DNA from: Parabacteroides sp. AD58
GTDB lineage: Bacteria > Bacteroidota > Bacteroidia > Bacteroidales > Tannerellaceae
Reading direction: 5' to 3'
NCBI RefSeq assembly: GCF_023744375.2
Contig: NZ_CP146284.1
Coordinates: forward strand, 310,001-374,000
DNA: 64,000 nt
Both the position numbers and the translations under genes were made by a program. Under the pieces are notes generated by a model. That model saw only the letters and a list, made by a program, of their open reading frames with translations. It ran no database searches and was not told the origin of the DNA. Below are positions 16,925 through 24,996 of the stretch, piece by piece (position 1 is the first letter of the stretch; each line of letters starts with the position of its first letter).

Positions 16925-16993
16925 CGTTGACAAACGTTGACAAGCGTTGACAAAAAAATCTGCGGCAAAAATTTTATAGCCACCGGTTGACAA
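16925..16993 (+). repeat. TTGACAA iteron-like repeats
   Basis: CGTTGACAA occurs at 16925, 16935 and 16945 (10-bp period), and GGTTGACAA at 16985, exactly 40 bp after the third. All sit on one helical face. Inverted TTGTCACC words follow at 17090 and 17107. They look like a protein-binding array next to the HTH gene at 17330. Confidence 0.7.
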
Positions 16994-17329
16994 ACTCCGA
17001 CTTCTCTATTCTATTCTCTTTTTCCTTTAAAAAGAAAAGATATTGAATTACAGGGGCTTTCGGAAGCGGCTTCAGGCCCTTCCAGCCCGTTGTCACCCTG
17101 GCTAGCTTGTCACCACCCCAACTATACCGCCGGAAACTGCAGAAGGTGTTTTTTTGATGCAGACCCACACTAAGCGCCATTCTTGGATGAAAGATGGATG
17201 AATGTTTAAGCAACCTTTTGCAAGGGGTATCACAAAATCCCACAAAGTCACCCAAAATCCCTCATTGCATCACACGGAAGCTATTGTCACACAAGAGCTT
17301 TCTTCGTAATTTTACTGCATCAAACGCTT

Positions 17330-17590
17330 ATGCCTATGACCGACTTGAAGAACACATGGATAGCGATAGCTCCCGACCGGAACTACACCATTAAGGAAGC
17401 CTGCCTTTTCCTCGGGGTTCACCGATGCACCATCTACGACTACATCCACCATCCCGAGCGACCTTTGCCTTTTATCCGGATCCATACCGATAAAAGGGGC
17501 ATCCTCTTCCGAGGAAGCGACCTCATTGCCTACAAGGAAGCGGGTCTCCCGAGAAGAGGACGCAAGTTCAAGAACAGCCCTCGTGAATAG
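17330..17590 (+). CDS. Excisionase-type HTH_17 protein
   Basis: 86 residues (or 84 from a second ATG at 17336). The core 'NYTIKEACLFLGVHRCTIYDYIHH' is an HTH_17 winged helix, followed by the wing 'LPFIRIHTDKRGILFRGSDLIAYKEAGL' and a basic tail ('PRRGRKFKNSPRE'). Proteins of this size act as excisionases or as replication/transfer regulators in Bacteroidetes elements. It faces the iteron-like repeats at 16925-16993, its possible binding sites. A long hairpin at its 3' end serves as terminator. Confidence 0.75.
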   Translation: MPMTDLKNTWIAIAPDRNYTIKEACLFLGVHRCTIYDYIHHPERPLPFIRIHTDKRGILFRGSDLIAYKEAGLPRRGRKFKNSPRE

Positions 17591-17610
17591 AGGACTGTCT
17601 TTGAACTTGC
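17562..17610. terminator. Long hairpin at convergent gene ends
   Basis: GCAAGTTCAAGAACAG (17562-17577) pairs with 17595-17610 (14 of 16), with further CCTC/GAGG pairing inside. It overlaps the HTH gene's stop and lies just past the end of the minus-strand gene at 17624, so it may terminate both. Confidence 0.7.
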
Positions 17611-17623
17611 CTTCTTGCGGAAC

Positions 17624-18001
17624 TCAGTTCCACTGGTTCCAGGGCAGACCTGCCAACACGGATTTGCCGTCCGCCTCGGCAAGCTGGCAAGCCAAGAGCC
17701 ACGCATCGGTGCGGATGGCATCCATATCGCTCACGGCTTGCCGGAAACGGGAAGGTGCTACGGCACCCGACCGGACCATCCACTCCGAAGCACAGGTCTC
17801 CGGCTCAATGGCTTCCACAAAGGACTCAATCTCCTTCACCAGGTTACTTACCTTGCCGTCCTTCATTTCTGCCGTGAAGGTAAACGGCACACCGCTCAAG
17901 GTCTTCCGGTGGAAGTCAAAGAAGAGCCTGCCTTCCTTGTACTGAGCGGAAGCAGTCCAACCGAGTTGGGCTGCGATACTGATTATATTTCCATTCCTCA
18001 T
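17624..18001 (-). CDS. Hypothetical protein, 125 aa
   Basis: Begins MRNGNIISIAAQLGWTASAQ and shows a strand-rich first half ('YKEGRLFFDFHRKTLSGVPFTFTAEMKDGKV') and a helical second half ('SNLVKEIESFVEAIEPETCASEW'). No family is recognised. It is the last gene of a minus-strand run with the DUF2958-like gene, a typical accessory set of Bacteroidetes conjugative elements. Confidence 0.65.
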   Translation of the reverse strand: MRNGNIISIAAQLGWTASAQYKEGRLFFDFHRKTLSGVPFTFTAEMKDGKVSNLVKEIESFVEAIEPETCASEWMVRSGAVAPSRFRQAVSDMDAIRTDAWLLACQLAEADGKSVLAGLPWNQWN

Positions 18002-18085
18002 ATCTCAGACTAAACCTACTATTTGAGACCTGCCCGGTCCGTGACGGATAAGGCAGGTCATTTTGTTATCACTCCGTTCTAACAC

Positions 18086-18448
18086 TCATTCACCCATTCT
18101 TGCAAGGAACTCCTGCAAACGGCTGTCACGCAACTTCTTCAGCGGTACCGGCTGGAAGTTCTCCTGCTGCCTTACTTGCAGCTTGCCGAAACCTTGTCTG
18201 GTCAAATCCAATTCGATGTCCGACAGCTCGTTCAAGGAAATGTAGCCGTACTCGTCCTCCATCAGTCCGATGACGATACCGAAGAGGATGGTGTCATTTC
18301 CTTCCTTTTCACCTTCAAGAATGAACCATCGCACACCACCGAGCGCGAAGATGGCACGGCAAATAGCATCCTTTCCCTTGCCGTCCTGGGAATAGAGAGG
18401 ATAGCCTTTCAAGGCTTCCTCCAACTGTGTTGTCATAAGTCTGCACAT
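18086..18448 (-). CDS. DUF2958-type protein
   Basis: About 120 residues from ATG 18446-18448 (MCRLMTTQLEEALKGYP). The motifs 'AIFALGGVRWFILEGEKEGNDTILFGIVIGL' and 'EYGYISLNELSDIEL' match the DUF2958 pattern seen in plasmid and conjugative-element proteins. Function is unknown. An earlier in-frame ATG at 18484 would overlap the upstream gene by 29 bp and gives residues unlike the family. The gene order with the 104-residue protein suggests one operon. Confidence 0.72.
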   Translation of the reverse strand: MCRLMTTQLEEALKGYPLYSQDGKGKDAICRAIFALGGVRWFILEGEKEGNDTILFGIVIGLMEDEYGYISLNELSDIELDLTRQGFGKLQVRQQENFQPVPLKKLRDSRLQEFLARMGE

Positions 18449-18455
18449 AGCTGTA

Positions 18456-18770
18456 TTATTTAGAGGTTGGAAATTCGGGGTCAAAAATCAAGTCACACTC
18501 GATGAGCCGTTGGTAGGCTTCTGCTGAAAGCCGTGATGCCCACTCATTGCGGTCATCGTATCTTCCCTGCTGATAGTTGAGTGCCAGCTGCTTCATGAAG
18601 CCGAGGAAAACCTTGAACATCTGTTGTTGCAGGTAGCGGTGAGCCTTGGTCAGTTCCCTGCCAGTCTGGTCAGGTGAAGACATACTGCCATTCACAAAGT
18701 TGGCGAACTCTTGGGCAAAAGCCTTGTCACGTTCGGAGATGGTTGCTCCGGATAATTCTAAATAGTCCAT
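18456..18770 (-). CDS. Hypothetical protein, 104 aa
   Basis: Helical, starting MDYLELSGATISERDKAFAQEFANFVNG, with 'RYLQQQMFKVFLGFMKQLALNYQQGRYDDRNEWAS' in the middle. No family recognised. Its leader (18771-18966) carries a hairpin and the second copy of the structured leader element; the RNA would include a GAAGC/GCTTC stem about 45 bases before the start codon. Confidence 0.62.
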   Translation of the reverse strand: MDYLELSGATISERDKAFAQEFANFVNGSMSSPDQTGRELTKAHRYLQQQMFKVFLGFMKQLALNYQQGRYDDRNEWASRLSAEAYQRLIECDLIFDPEFPTSK

Positions 18771-18907
18771 AACAAATATTTTTGATGTTTACGTTTCCGA
18801 TTCTTTTCCCTCTTGTGAAGCCCTTTAGAGCTTCTCGGTCGGGAAAACCGTTTTACGTGCATCCCCTCACTGCGGACACCGGGGAGAATAAGGCAAGTGT
18901 GAGGACA

Positions 18908-18966
18908 GAGAACTTTACGGAATACCCAATTTGGTACAAATTGTGGAAGGCTGCCGGAAAGTTCTC
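18908..18966. promoter_or_regulatory. Structured leader element, copy 2
   Basis: Outer arms GAGAACTTT (18908-18916) and complement (18958-18966), then CGG/CCG, then a central palindrome CAATTTG-GTA-CAAATTG (18927-18943). The plus-strand promoter box TATCTTTG at 19011-19018 begins 45 bases beyond, with CTTG at the -33 position. The core is nearly identical to that at 37792-37850, but the outer arms differ and stay complementary. Confidence 0.65.
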
Positions 18967-19010
18967 CGTCCAAAAGCTTCAGCGGCACTTGATGTTTCTC
19001 CCGTCCGCAG

Positions 19011-19018
19011 TATCTTTG
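19011..19018 (+). promoter_or_regulatory. -7 box directed into the repeat array
   Basis: TATCTTTG with CTTG 19 bp upstream (18988-18991). The transcript would run into the hairpins at 19121-19220 and the 327-bp repeats. Confidence 0.45.
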
Positions 19019-19120
19019 CACGACAAAACGTAAAAAGACCGGGAAGCTCCAAGGATTTACCAGGCATTTCATTCAACCTGGACTCCAAGGGAAAAGTACC
19101 TTAGTATAAGCCACCGAACA

Positions 19121-19220
19121 CGTTACTTCGTTCAAGCCTTCATGTACTAATGTATAATGGGTGTACGTTAGTACGAACAAGCCTGAGCGACCTAACGTCC
19201 AAACCCTTACGAAGTAACGT
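19121..19220. repeat. Long inverted repeat before the tandem array
   Basis: CGTTACTTCGT (19122-19132) is repeated in inverse near 19209-19219, and inside it GTACTAA (near 19144) pairs with TTAGTAC (near 19168). It may be a diverged relative of the hairpins in the adjacent array. Confidence 0.6.
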
Positions 19221-19242
19221 CCTCCCAAAAACCGTTGCCGTT

Positions 19243-20190
19243 GTGAGAACCTACAAAGTGAAGCGAAGTGGAGCCTTGCAGGTTCTCTCTATGACAACGG
19301 ACTGGAGTCCTCCACTCGTAGCAAAAGCCAATCAGCCGGGCTTTGCTTGGTGTCATCGACACGGAGCAAACCGGATGGCACATCCTCCCCAAAAGGTCGT
19401 CACTTCCGGCATCGCATGAAATACGATAAGTCGGAAGTGGCGGCCAACATCTGTGAGCCAGCCCCCAAAACCATTCGATGGCTCTACTTCCGCAAGCGTC
19501 AGCCTGCGTTCGGTAGAGCCATCGAGCATGTTTTCATTTGAAGACCAGCTACCTGACCTCATTGACACTGTGAGAAACTGCTGAGTGGAGCGTAGTGGAA
19601 CCCTGCTGCTTCTCTCTGTGGCAATGGAATGGAATCTTCCACTTGTTGCAAAAGTCTATCAGCCGAGTTTTGCTTGGTGTCATCGACACGGAGCAAACCG
19701 GATGGCACATCCTCCCCAAAAGGTCGTCACTTCCGGCATCGCATGCAATACGATAAGTCGGAAGTGGTGACCAACATCTGTGAGCCAACCTCCAAAACCA
19801 TTCGATGGCTCTACTTCCGCAAGCGTTAGCCTGCGTTCGGTAGAGCCATCGAGCAAGTCATCATTTGTAGATATGTTTTCCAACCTCATTGACACTGTGA
19901 GAAACAGCTGAGTGGAGCGAAGTGAAACCCTGCTGCTTCTCTCTGTGGCAATGGAATGGAACTTCTACTTGTAGCAAAATCCTATCAGCCGGGCTTTGCT
20001 TGGTATTGAAAATACAGAGCAACCGGATGGCATATTCTTCCCAAAAGGTCGTCACTTCCGGCATCGCATACAATACGATAAGTCGGAAGTGGCGGCCAAC
20101 ATCTGTGAGCTAACCATATAAACCATTCGATGGCTCTACTTCTGCAAGCGTCAGCCTGCGTTCAGTAGAGCCTTCATTATGATATTCATT
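19243..20190 (+). repeat. Three tandem 327-bp units rich in hairpins
   Basis: Units start with GTGAGAA at 19243, 19570 and 19897, exactly 327 bp apart; the third ends near 20190. Each unit carries four hairpins: GAGAA...TTCTC at its start, GCAAAA...TTTTGC-like, CACTTCCG/CGGAAGTG (19401-19439 in unit 1), and CGATGGCTCTAC with complement (19476-19524 and 19803-19851). Sequence differs between units while much of the pairing is kept. No long frame is shared, so a structured RNA or DNA-binding array is more likely than a gene. The third unit is the most decayed. Confidence 0.85.
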
Positions 20191-20277
20191 GAAGCCTTTT
20201 TCAGCATTAATAGTCTAGTATTTAGAAATACTTTATAAATAGTGAGTATTTTTCATGGTGGTAAATAAGGAATTTCG

Positions 20278-20285
20278 TACTTTTG
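20278..20285 (+). promoter_or_regulatory. -7 box for the restriction locus
   Basis: TACTTTTG followed by TAGG matches TAnnTTTG, 37 bases before the HTH gene ATG at 20322. Confidence 0.55.
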
Positions 20286-20321
20286 TAGGAATGACATAAA
20301 TATGTTTATAATCATAAGAAT

Positions 20322-20522
20322 ATGAAGATCAATCGTATTAAATCTGTACTGGTAGAAAAGGATAAATCTCAGACTTGGCTTGCTGAAAAGTTGGGCAAAA
20401 GCTTTTGTACCGTAAATGGTTATTGCACGAACCGCAATCAACCCTCACTTGAGACCTTAAAGCAAATAGCCGACATCCTTTCGGTTAGTATCAAAGATTT
20501 AATTGTTGATAATCAAGAATAA
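20322..20522 (+). CDS. XRE-family HTH regulator, 66 aa
   Basis: A stand-alone HTH_3 domain: 'RIKSVLVEKDKSQTWLAEKLGKSFCTVNGYCTNRNQPSLETLKQIADILSVSIKDLIV'. This matches the small control proteins placed before type I restriction genes in Bacteroidetes. It lies 4 bp before hsdM and shares its promoter, so it probably sets the level or timing of the restriction system's expression. Confidence 0.85.
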   Translation: MKINRIKSVLVEKDKSQTWLAEKLGKSFCTVNGYCTNRNQPSLETLKQIADILSVSIKDLIVDNQE

Positions 20523-20526
20523 TATT

Positions 20527-22086
20527 ATGGCAAAGAAAGCGAAATCAGTAAAAGAACAAACCCTCGAACAGAAGTTGTGGGGTGCAGCAGAAAAACTTCG
20601 TGGCAATCTTGATGCTGCAGAATATAAGAGTGTGGTATTGGGACTTGTGTTCCTAAAATATATAAATGACAGCTTTAAGGCTAAATATGAAGAACTCACG
20701 TCTGATCCTTACGGAGACCCAGAGGATGCAGACGAATACATCGGTGACAATATCTTTTTCGTCCCAAAAGAAAGCCGATGGAAGCTGATTGCTGATTCTG
20801 CCTTAACTGCAGAAATCGGCATAGTCATAGATAAAGCTATGGAAGCTATTGAAAAGGACAATGCCCATCTTAAAGGTATATTACCCAAAAATTATGCTCG
20901 TCCGGAACTTGACAAAAGGAGATTAGGAGAAGTTGTTGACATTTTCGACAATACCGTTTTTGATGTAAGTCAAGCAAGAGATGTTTTGGGTAGAGTTTAC
21001 GAATATTTCCTTGGAGAATTTGCGCGTGAAGAAGGGAAAAAAGGTGGAGAGTTCTATACTCCGGAGTGCGTAGTCCGTACATTAGTAGAAGTTCTGCAGC
21101 CGTATGAGGGTAAGATTTTTGACCCGGCTTGTGGTAGCGGTGGTATGTTTGTGCAGAGCGCTAAATTCATAGAACGCCATAGTGGAAATATGAATAACAT
21201 TTCTGTCTTCGGTCAAGAAATGAACAGCAACACATGGAGATTAGCCAAAATGAACTTAGCCATTCGTGGAATTGAGGCTAACTTTGGTGAGACCTGGGCA
21301 GATTCATTTCATAATGACCAGCACCCATTTCGTAAGTTTGACTTCGTAATGGCTAATCCTCCATTCAACATTTCTGATTGGGGCGGAGACAAATTAAAAG
21401 ATGATCCACGTTGGGTATATGGTATTCCCCCTGAAGGAAATGCCAATTATGCCTGGATTCAGCATATGATTTACCACCTGAATGACAACGGACGTATCGG
21501 TCTTGTACTTGCCAATGGCTCACTTAGCAGTCAAAGCGGAGGAGAAGGAGATATACGCCGTAAACTTATTGAAGCAGATTTGGTAGAAGGTATTGTTGCG
21601 ATGCCTAGCCAGTTATTTTATAACGTGCAAATCCCATGTTGTCTCTGGTTCTTTAATAAAAAGAAAACTCAAGCAGGTAAGACACTCTTCATTGACGCAC
21701 GTAACTTGGGGTACATGTTTGATCGCACCCATCGGAGATTGTCATCCGGCACGCCCAATCCAGAAGAAAACGAAAAATGTCAAGAAGCAGAAAGAACTAC
21801 AAATGACATAGCACGCATAGCCGAAGCGTTTGAGCAGTATCGAGAAGGTAATCTAGTTCCAGAAGCGGGATTCTCAGCTGTTGCAACTATTGAAGAAATG
21901 GCTGCACAAGACTTCGTTTTGACTCCTGGACGATATGTAGGCATAGCCGAAACAGAGGACGACGGAGAACCCTTCGAAGAGAAGATGGCTCGCCTGACTT
22001 CGGAATTGTCTGACCTATTTGAGCAATCCCATAAGCTTGAAGACGAAATACGCAAGCAACTTGGGCGTATAGGTTACAAAATTTGA
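20527..22086 (+). CDS. hsdM: Type I restriction-modification DNA methyltransferase subunit
   Basis: 519 residues from ATG 20527 (MAKKAKSVKEQTLEQKLWGAAEKLRGNLDAAEY). The N-terminal helical domain 'YKSVVLGLVFLKYINDSF' is followed by the SAM-binding motif 'FDPACGSGGMFVQSAKF' near residue 198 and the catalytic 'MANPPFNISDWGG' near 277, as expected for N6-adenine methylation. The C-terminus ends with a helix for HsdS contact. It needs a full HsdS to choose its target; here HsdS is split in two pieces downstream. Confidence 0.93.
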   Translation: MAKKAKSVKEQTLEQKLWGAAEKLRGNLDAAEYKSVVLGLVFLKYINDSFKAKYEELTSDPYGDPEDADEYIGDNIFFVPKESRWKLIADSALTAEIGIVIDKAMEAIEKDNAHLKGILPKNYARPELDKRRLGEVVDIFDNTVFDVSQARDVLGRVYEYFLGEFAREEGKKGGEFYTPECVVRTLVEVLQPYEGKIFDPACGSGGMFVQSAKFIERHSGNMNNISVFGQEMNSNTWRLAKMNLAIRGIEANFGETWADSFHNDQHPFRKFDFVMANPPFNISDWGGDKLKDDPRWVYGIPPEGNANYAWIQHMIYHLNDNGRIGLVLANGSLSSQSGGEGDIRRKLIEADLVEGIVAMPSQLFYNVQIPCCLWFFNKKKTQAGKTLFIDARNLGYMFDRTHRRLSSGTPNPEENEKCQEAERTTNDIARIAEAFEQYREGNLVPEAGFSAVATIEEMAAQDFVLTPGRYVGIAETEDDGEPFEEKMARLTSELSDLFEQSHKLEDEIRKQLGRIGYKI

Positions 22087-22139
22087 TTGCTTGCTTAATT
22101 CTTCGGTTTTAATTAAGAAATCATTAACATCGAAGAAAC

Positions 22140-23132
22140 ATGAAAGAAAGATTCATTCAAGAAATTACTAACTCAATGGCGGAATTCTTAGATATAGAAC
22201 AGTTGGCAACTCTTAATGGTGTATTGCTCCAAGCTGTGAGCAAATACACCATCACGGGCGATGAAGAGACTCAACAAGACTCTTCGGCATCCAACTTGCG
22301 CCTGTTGGAGATGTTTCTGGCTGCTAAACAAGTTGAAGGTTGCTCTATTAAAACAGCCAAATATTATGAAGTAACTATCAAACAGCTTTTCAAGAAGATG
22401 CCAAAGAAAGTGGTAAATTTCACAACAGATGATATACGCGCCTATTTGGCCGTTTACCAGCGAAAACATAAATCAAGCAAAGTAACTATTGACAATATTC
22501 GTCGGATATTCTCTTCCTTTTTTGCGTGGCTTGAAGAGGAAGACTATATCATAAAGAGTCCGGTAAGACGAATCCATAAAGTTAAAACGGGCACACAAGT
22601 TAAAGAAGTTCTCACTGACGAAAATCTTGAAACCTTGCGTGATAACTGTAAAAATATTCGAGATCTTGCAATCATAGATTTGCTCTCCTCTACTGGTATG
22701 CGTGTGGGCGAATTAGTTAAACTCAATCGGGAGGATGTCAACTTCAATGAACGCGAGTGTATTGTTTTTGGAAAAGGCAATAAAGAGCGTATGGTCTATT
22801 TCAATGCTCGTACAAAAATCCATTTACAACAATACTTGTCTTCAAGGCGAGATCGCAACAAGGCACTTTTTGTTTCACTTGCTAAGCCACATGCAAGACT
22901 TGGAATATCAGGCATTGAAAGTAGATTACGTAAAATAGGAAGAAATTGTAAAATTTCTCGTGTACATCCTCATAAGTTCCGAAGGACATTGGCAACCATG
23001 GCCATCGACAAGGGTATGCCTGTTGAACAAGTTCAGCAATTGCTTGGTCACGTTAAGATTGACACCACCATGCACTATGCAATGGTCAACCAGAATAACG
23101 TAAAATTGTCTCACCGTAAATACATTGGCTGA
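22140..23132 (+). CDS. Tyrosine recombinase of the restriction locus
   Basis: 330 residues. An N-terminal SAM-like domain ('SIKTAKYYEVTIKQLFKKM', 'RIFSSFFAWLEEEDYI') is followed by the catalytic domain: Arg in 'SSTGMRVGELVKL' near 184, 'HPHKFRRTLAT' near 277, His in 'QLLGHVKIDTTMHYAMV' and the nucleophile Tyr of 'MHYAM' near 312. Recombinases like this invert or shuffle hsdS segments in Bacteroides. It overlaps the next gene by one base. No inverted copy of hsdS is visible here, so its target is unclear. Confidence 0.9.
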   Translation: MKERFIQEITNSMAEFLDIEQLATLNGVLLQAVSKYTITGDEETQQDSSASNLRLLEMFLAAKQVEGCSIKTAKYYEVTIKQLFKKMPKKVVNFTTDDIRAYLAVYQRKHKSSKVTIDNIRRIFSSFFAWLEEEDYIIKSPVRRIHKVKTGTQVKEVLTDENLETLRDNCKNIRDLAIIDLLSSTGMRVGELVKLNREDVNFNERECIVFGKGNKERMVYFNARTKIHLQQYLSSRRDRNKALFVSLAKPHARLGISGIESRLRKIGRNCKISRVHPHKFRRTLATMAIDKGMPVEQVQQLLGHVKIDTTMHYAMVNQNNVKLSHRKYIG

Positions 23133-23884
23133 TGAGAGTTATAAATAGATATTATACCCATAAGCAAGTGCTCTTTAATAAGCGCATAAATGATAATTTA
23201 GAACAGCAGGCACAGGCGTTGTTCAAGTCTTGGTTCGTGGAAAAACCTAATCCTCAATGGACAAAGGGAAGTTTATCTGATATAGCTTCATTTGTAGGAG
23301 GATATTCATACAAGGGTGATGAACTGGTCGATAGTTCCAATACAGGTATGGCTACGATAAAGAATTACAATCGTTCTGGAGGATTTAAGACTGATGGTTT
23401 TAAGGCTATAAATCCGTCAGATAAAGTAAAAAACGCACAATATGCAGAATTGTTTGAAATTCTAGTAGCGCATACTGATTTGACGCAAAATGCTGAAGTT
23501 ATAGGAAATGCTGAACTTGTGCTTTCTCTAGGAGAGTATAATAAAATAATCTTCTCAATGGATTTGGTAAAAGTGTTGCCAAGTTCGAGTTTTCCTTATC
23601 GCTTTTTAATAGCAGCTATGCTTAAAAATAAACTGTTTAAAGGGCACTGTCAGGGCTACGTAAATGGTACAACCGTTCTGCATCTTAACAAAAAAGCTCT
23701 TCCTGAGTATAAAGTAATGATACCTACAGATACAGAGGCTAAAAAGATGAACGAGATTTTGGGCGGTTATTATAAACGAATGAGTGAAAATTTAAAGGAA
23801 AACGATATGTTAGAACAATTGCGTGATACAATACTCCCAAAGCTAATGTCCGGTGAATTAAAAATTAACGATTTAAACTGCTAA
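23132..23884 (+). CDS. hsdS: HsdS specificity subunit, C-terminal half
   Basis: 250 residues. It begins with a 15-residue lead and then the central conserved coil ('LFNKRINDNLEQQAQALFKSWF'), followed by one target recognition domain and the C-terminal conserved helix ('MLEQLRDTILPKLMSGELKI'). The first TRD is absent. The normal subunit is about 400 residues with two TRDs. The N-terminal partner lies 1.1 kb downstream after a Fic gene. It might pair with that piece, or act only after recombination. Its start overlaps the recombinase stop. Confidence 0.82.
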   Translation: MRVINRYYTHKQVLFNKRINDNLEQQAQALFKSWFVEKPNPQWTKGSLSDIASFVGGYSYKGDELVDSSNTGMATIKNYNRSGGFKTDGFKAINPSDKVKNAQYAELFEILVAHTDLTQNAEVIGNAELVLSLGEYNKIIFSMDLVKVLPSSSFPYRFLIAAMLKNKLFKGHCQGYVNGTTVLHLNKKALPEYKVMIPTDTEAKKMNEILGGYYKRMSENLKENDMLEQLRDTILPKLMSGELKINDLNC

Positions 23885-24995
23885 ATTCTCATTGATAATG
23901 AATGACTTTGAAGAATATATAAGACAAGGTGAGCCTCAGAAAAAAGAAAAAGGCTATGCTTGGCAGACCGCTATCGGATTGCAGGCAGTAGATGATCTGA
24001 AACCGTCTGAGTACTTGATTCAAACAGCGCGTCAGCACATTGAGGGTGATATAACTATCGAAGAAGCCAAACAGCTTATTGATAGCTACTATCAATCCAA
24101 AACAGTCAGAGCAAACATCGAAGACAGAACGGAAGAAGCAGATAAAGTTTCAGCCCGTATTGCTGAAATTTTATCTGAAAAGACCTTCACATTTTCGCCC
24201 GTTGAGTATATCACCATTCATCGTCGCCTTTTCCAAGGTATCTATAAATTTGCAGGAAAGGTCAGAGATTACAATATCACCAAAAAAGAATGGGTATTGA
24301 AAGGAGAAACCGTCCTTTATGCCAGTGCTGACAGCATACGTGAAACGTTAGATTTCGATTTCATGCAGGAGAAAAATTTTAGCTATAAGGATTTGAATAT
24401 CAACGATGCTATCATTCACATCGCAAAGTTTATTTCCGGCATATGGCAGATTCATGCTTTCGGTGAGGGAAATACTCGTACTACGGCAGTGTTTGCTATC
24501 AAATACCTGCGTACGTTTGGATTCGACATCAGTAACGAGGCGTTTGCCAATCATTCATGGTATTTCCGCAACGCTTTGGTCCGCGCCAACTATAACAATT
24601 TGAGCAAAGGCATTTACGCTACCACTGAATATATTGAAGCGTTCTTTAGGAACCTTATTCTTTCCGAACATAACGAACTAAAGAACCGAGTAATGCTTGT
24701 GCAAGAATCTTCTGTGCAAGGCGTTCAAAGTGCAAATACAACAAAGGAAATCTCCCCAAAGTGCAATATTTGCACTTTGAATTGCACTTTAGAAGAAATG
24801 GCCGTGCTGAACTTCTTGAGAGAACAGCCTAAAGCCACGCAAAAAGAAATCGCTGCGCATATAGGCAAATCTGAGCGAACAGTTAAGACCATTACCGTAA
24901 ATTTGACCGAAAAAGGCATAATAGAACGCAAAAATGGCAAAAGAAACGGTTTTTGGGAAGTGAAAACGAATAATTTAAACAGCTAAATTCTCATT
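23871..24995 (+). repeat. Direct repeats flanking the Fic gene
   Basis: A 23-bp word (23871-23893) at the end of the HsdS C-half is repeated at 24973-24995 at the end of the Fic gene, with one mismatch. Both copies contain GCTAAATTCTCATT and cover a stop codon and the following spacer. They bracket the Fic gene as a module, so it may have entered or duplicated by recombination at these sites. Confidence 0.75.
23898..24986 (+). CDS. Fic-domain protein with C-terminal winged helix
   Basis: 362 residues from ATG 23898. The Fic motif reads 'HAFGEGNTRTTAVF' (residues 186-199; family pattern HxFxxGNxRT), with the flap near 'ITKKEWVLKGETVLYA' that positions the substrate. Fic enzymes usually transfer AMP to a hydroxyl side chain of a target protein. 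The last 65 residues are a winged helix ('EIAAHIGKSERTVKTITVNLTEKGIIERKNGKRNG'). Fic genes are commonly linked to type I restriction loci; the target is not known. An earlier TTG codon at 23892 was not used as start. Confidence 0.87.
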   Translation: MNDFEEYIRQGEPQKKEKGYAWQTAIGLQAVDDLKPSEYLIQTARQHIEGDITIEEAKQLIDSYYQSKTVRANIEDRTEEADKVSARIAEILSEKTFTFSPVEYITIHRRLFQGIYKFAGKVRDYNITKKEWVLKGETVLYASADSIRETLDFDFMQEKNFSYKDLNINDAIIHIAKFISGIWQIHAFGEGNTRTTAVFAIKYLRTFGFDISNEAFANHSWYFRNALVRANYNNLSKGIYATTEYIEAFFRNLILSEHNELKNRVMLVQESSVQGVQSANTTKEISPKCNICTLNCTLEEMAVLNFLREQPKATQKEIAAHIGKSERTVKTITVNLTEKGIIERKNGKRNGFWEVKTNNLNS

Positions 24996-24996
24996 T

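Larger units (their letters stand above)
16471..17329. other. 859-bp non-coding region with structured leader and short repeats
   Basis: No convincing gene. It contains the leader hairpins of the phosphoribosyltransferase gene (16499-16616), an outward plus-strand promoter (16623-16653), TTGACAA repeats (16925-16993) and inverted TTGTCACC copies at 17090 and 17107, next to an excisionase-like HTH gene. Such a layout would suit an origin of transfer, recombination site or control region. Confidence 0.6.
18771..20321. other. 1.5-kb non-coding region with structured leader and tandem array
   Basis: No credible gene. It holds the leader of the gene at 18456-18770 (hairpin near 18819-18836 and palindrome 18908-18966), an outward promoter box at 19011-19018, a separate long hairpin at 19121-19220, the 327-bp tandem array (19243-20190) and the promoter of the restriction locus (TACTTTTG, 20278-20285). 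Confidence 0.7.

Noticed and set aside
16974..17255. 93-codon minus-strand frame in the non-coding region near the iterons.
   Set aside because: No recognisable domain, poor position relative to the neighbours, and it overlaps the repeat words. Retained only as non-coding sequence.
19549..19788. Repeated minus-strand frames (60-79 codons) inside the 327-bp units.
   Set aside because: They are broken by stops in other units and show no coding pattern. Hairpins explain the conservation better.
22094..22127. Small palindrome CTTAATT...AATTAAG between hsdM and the recombinase gene, seen as a possible inversion site.
   Set aside because: Only 7 bp and no partner on the other side of hsdS, so no support for an invertible segment.
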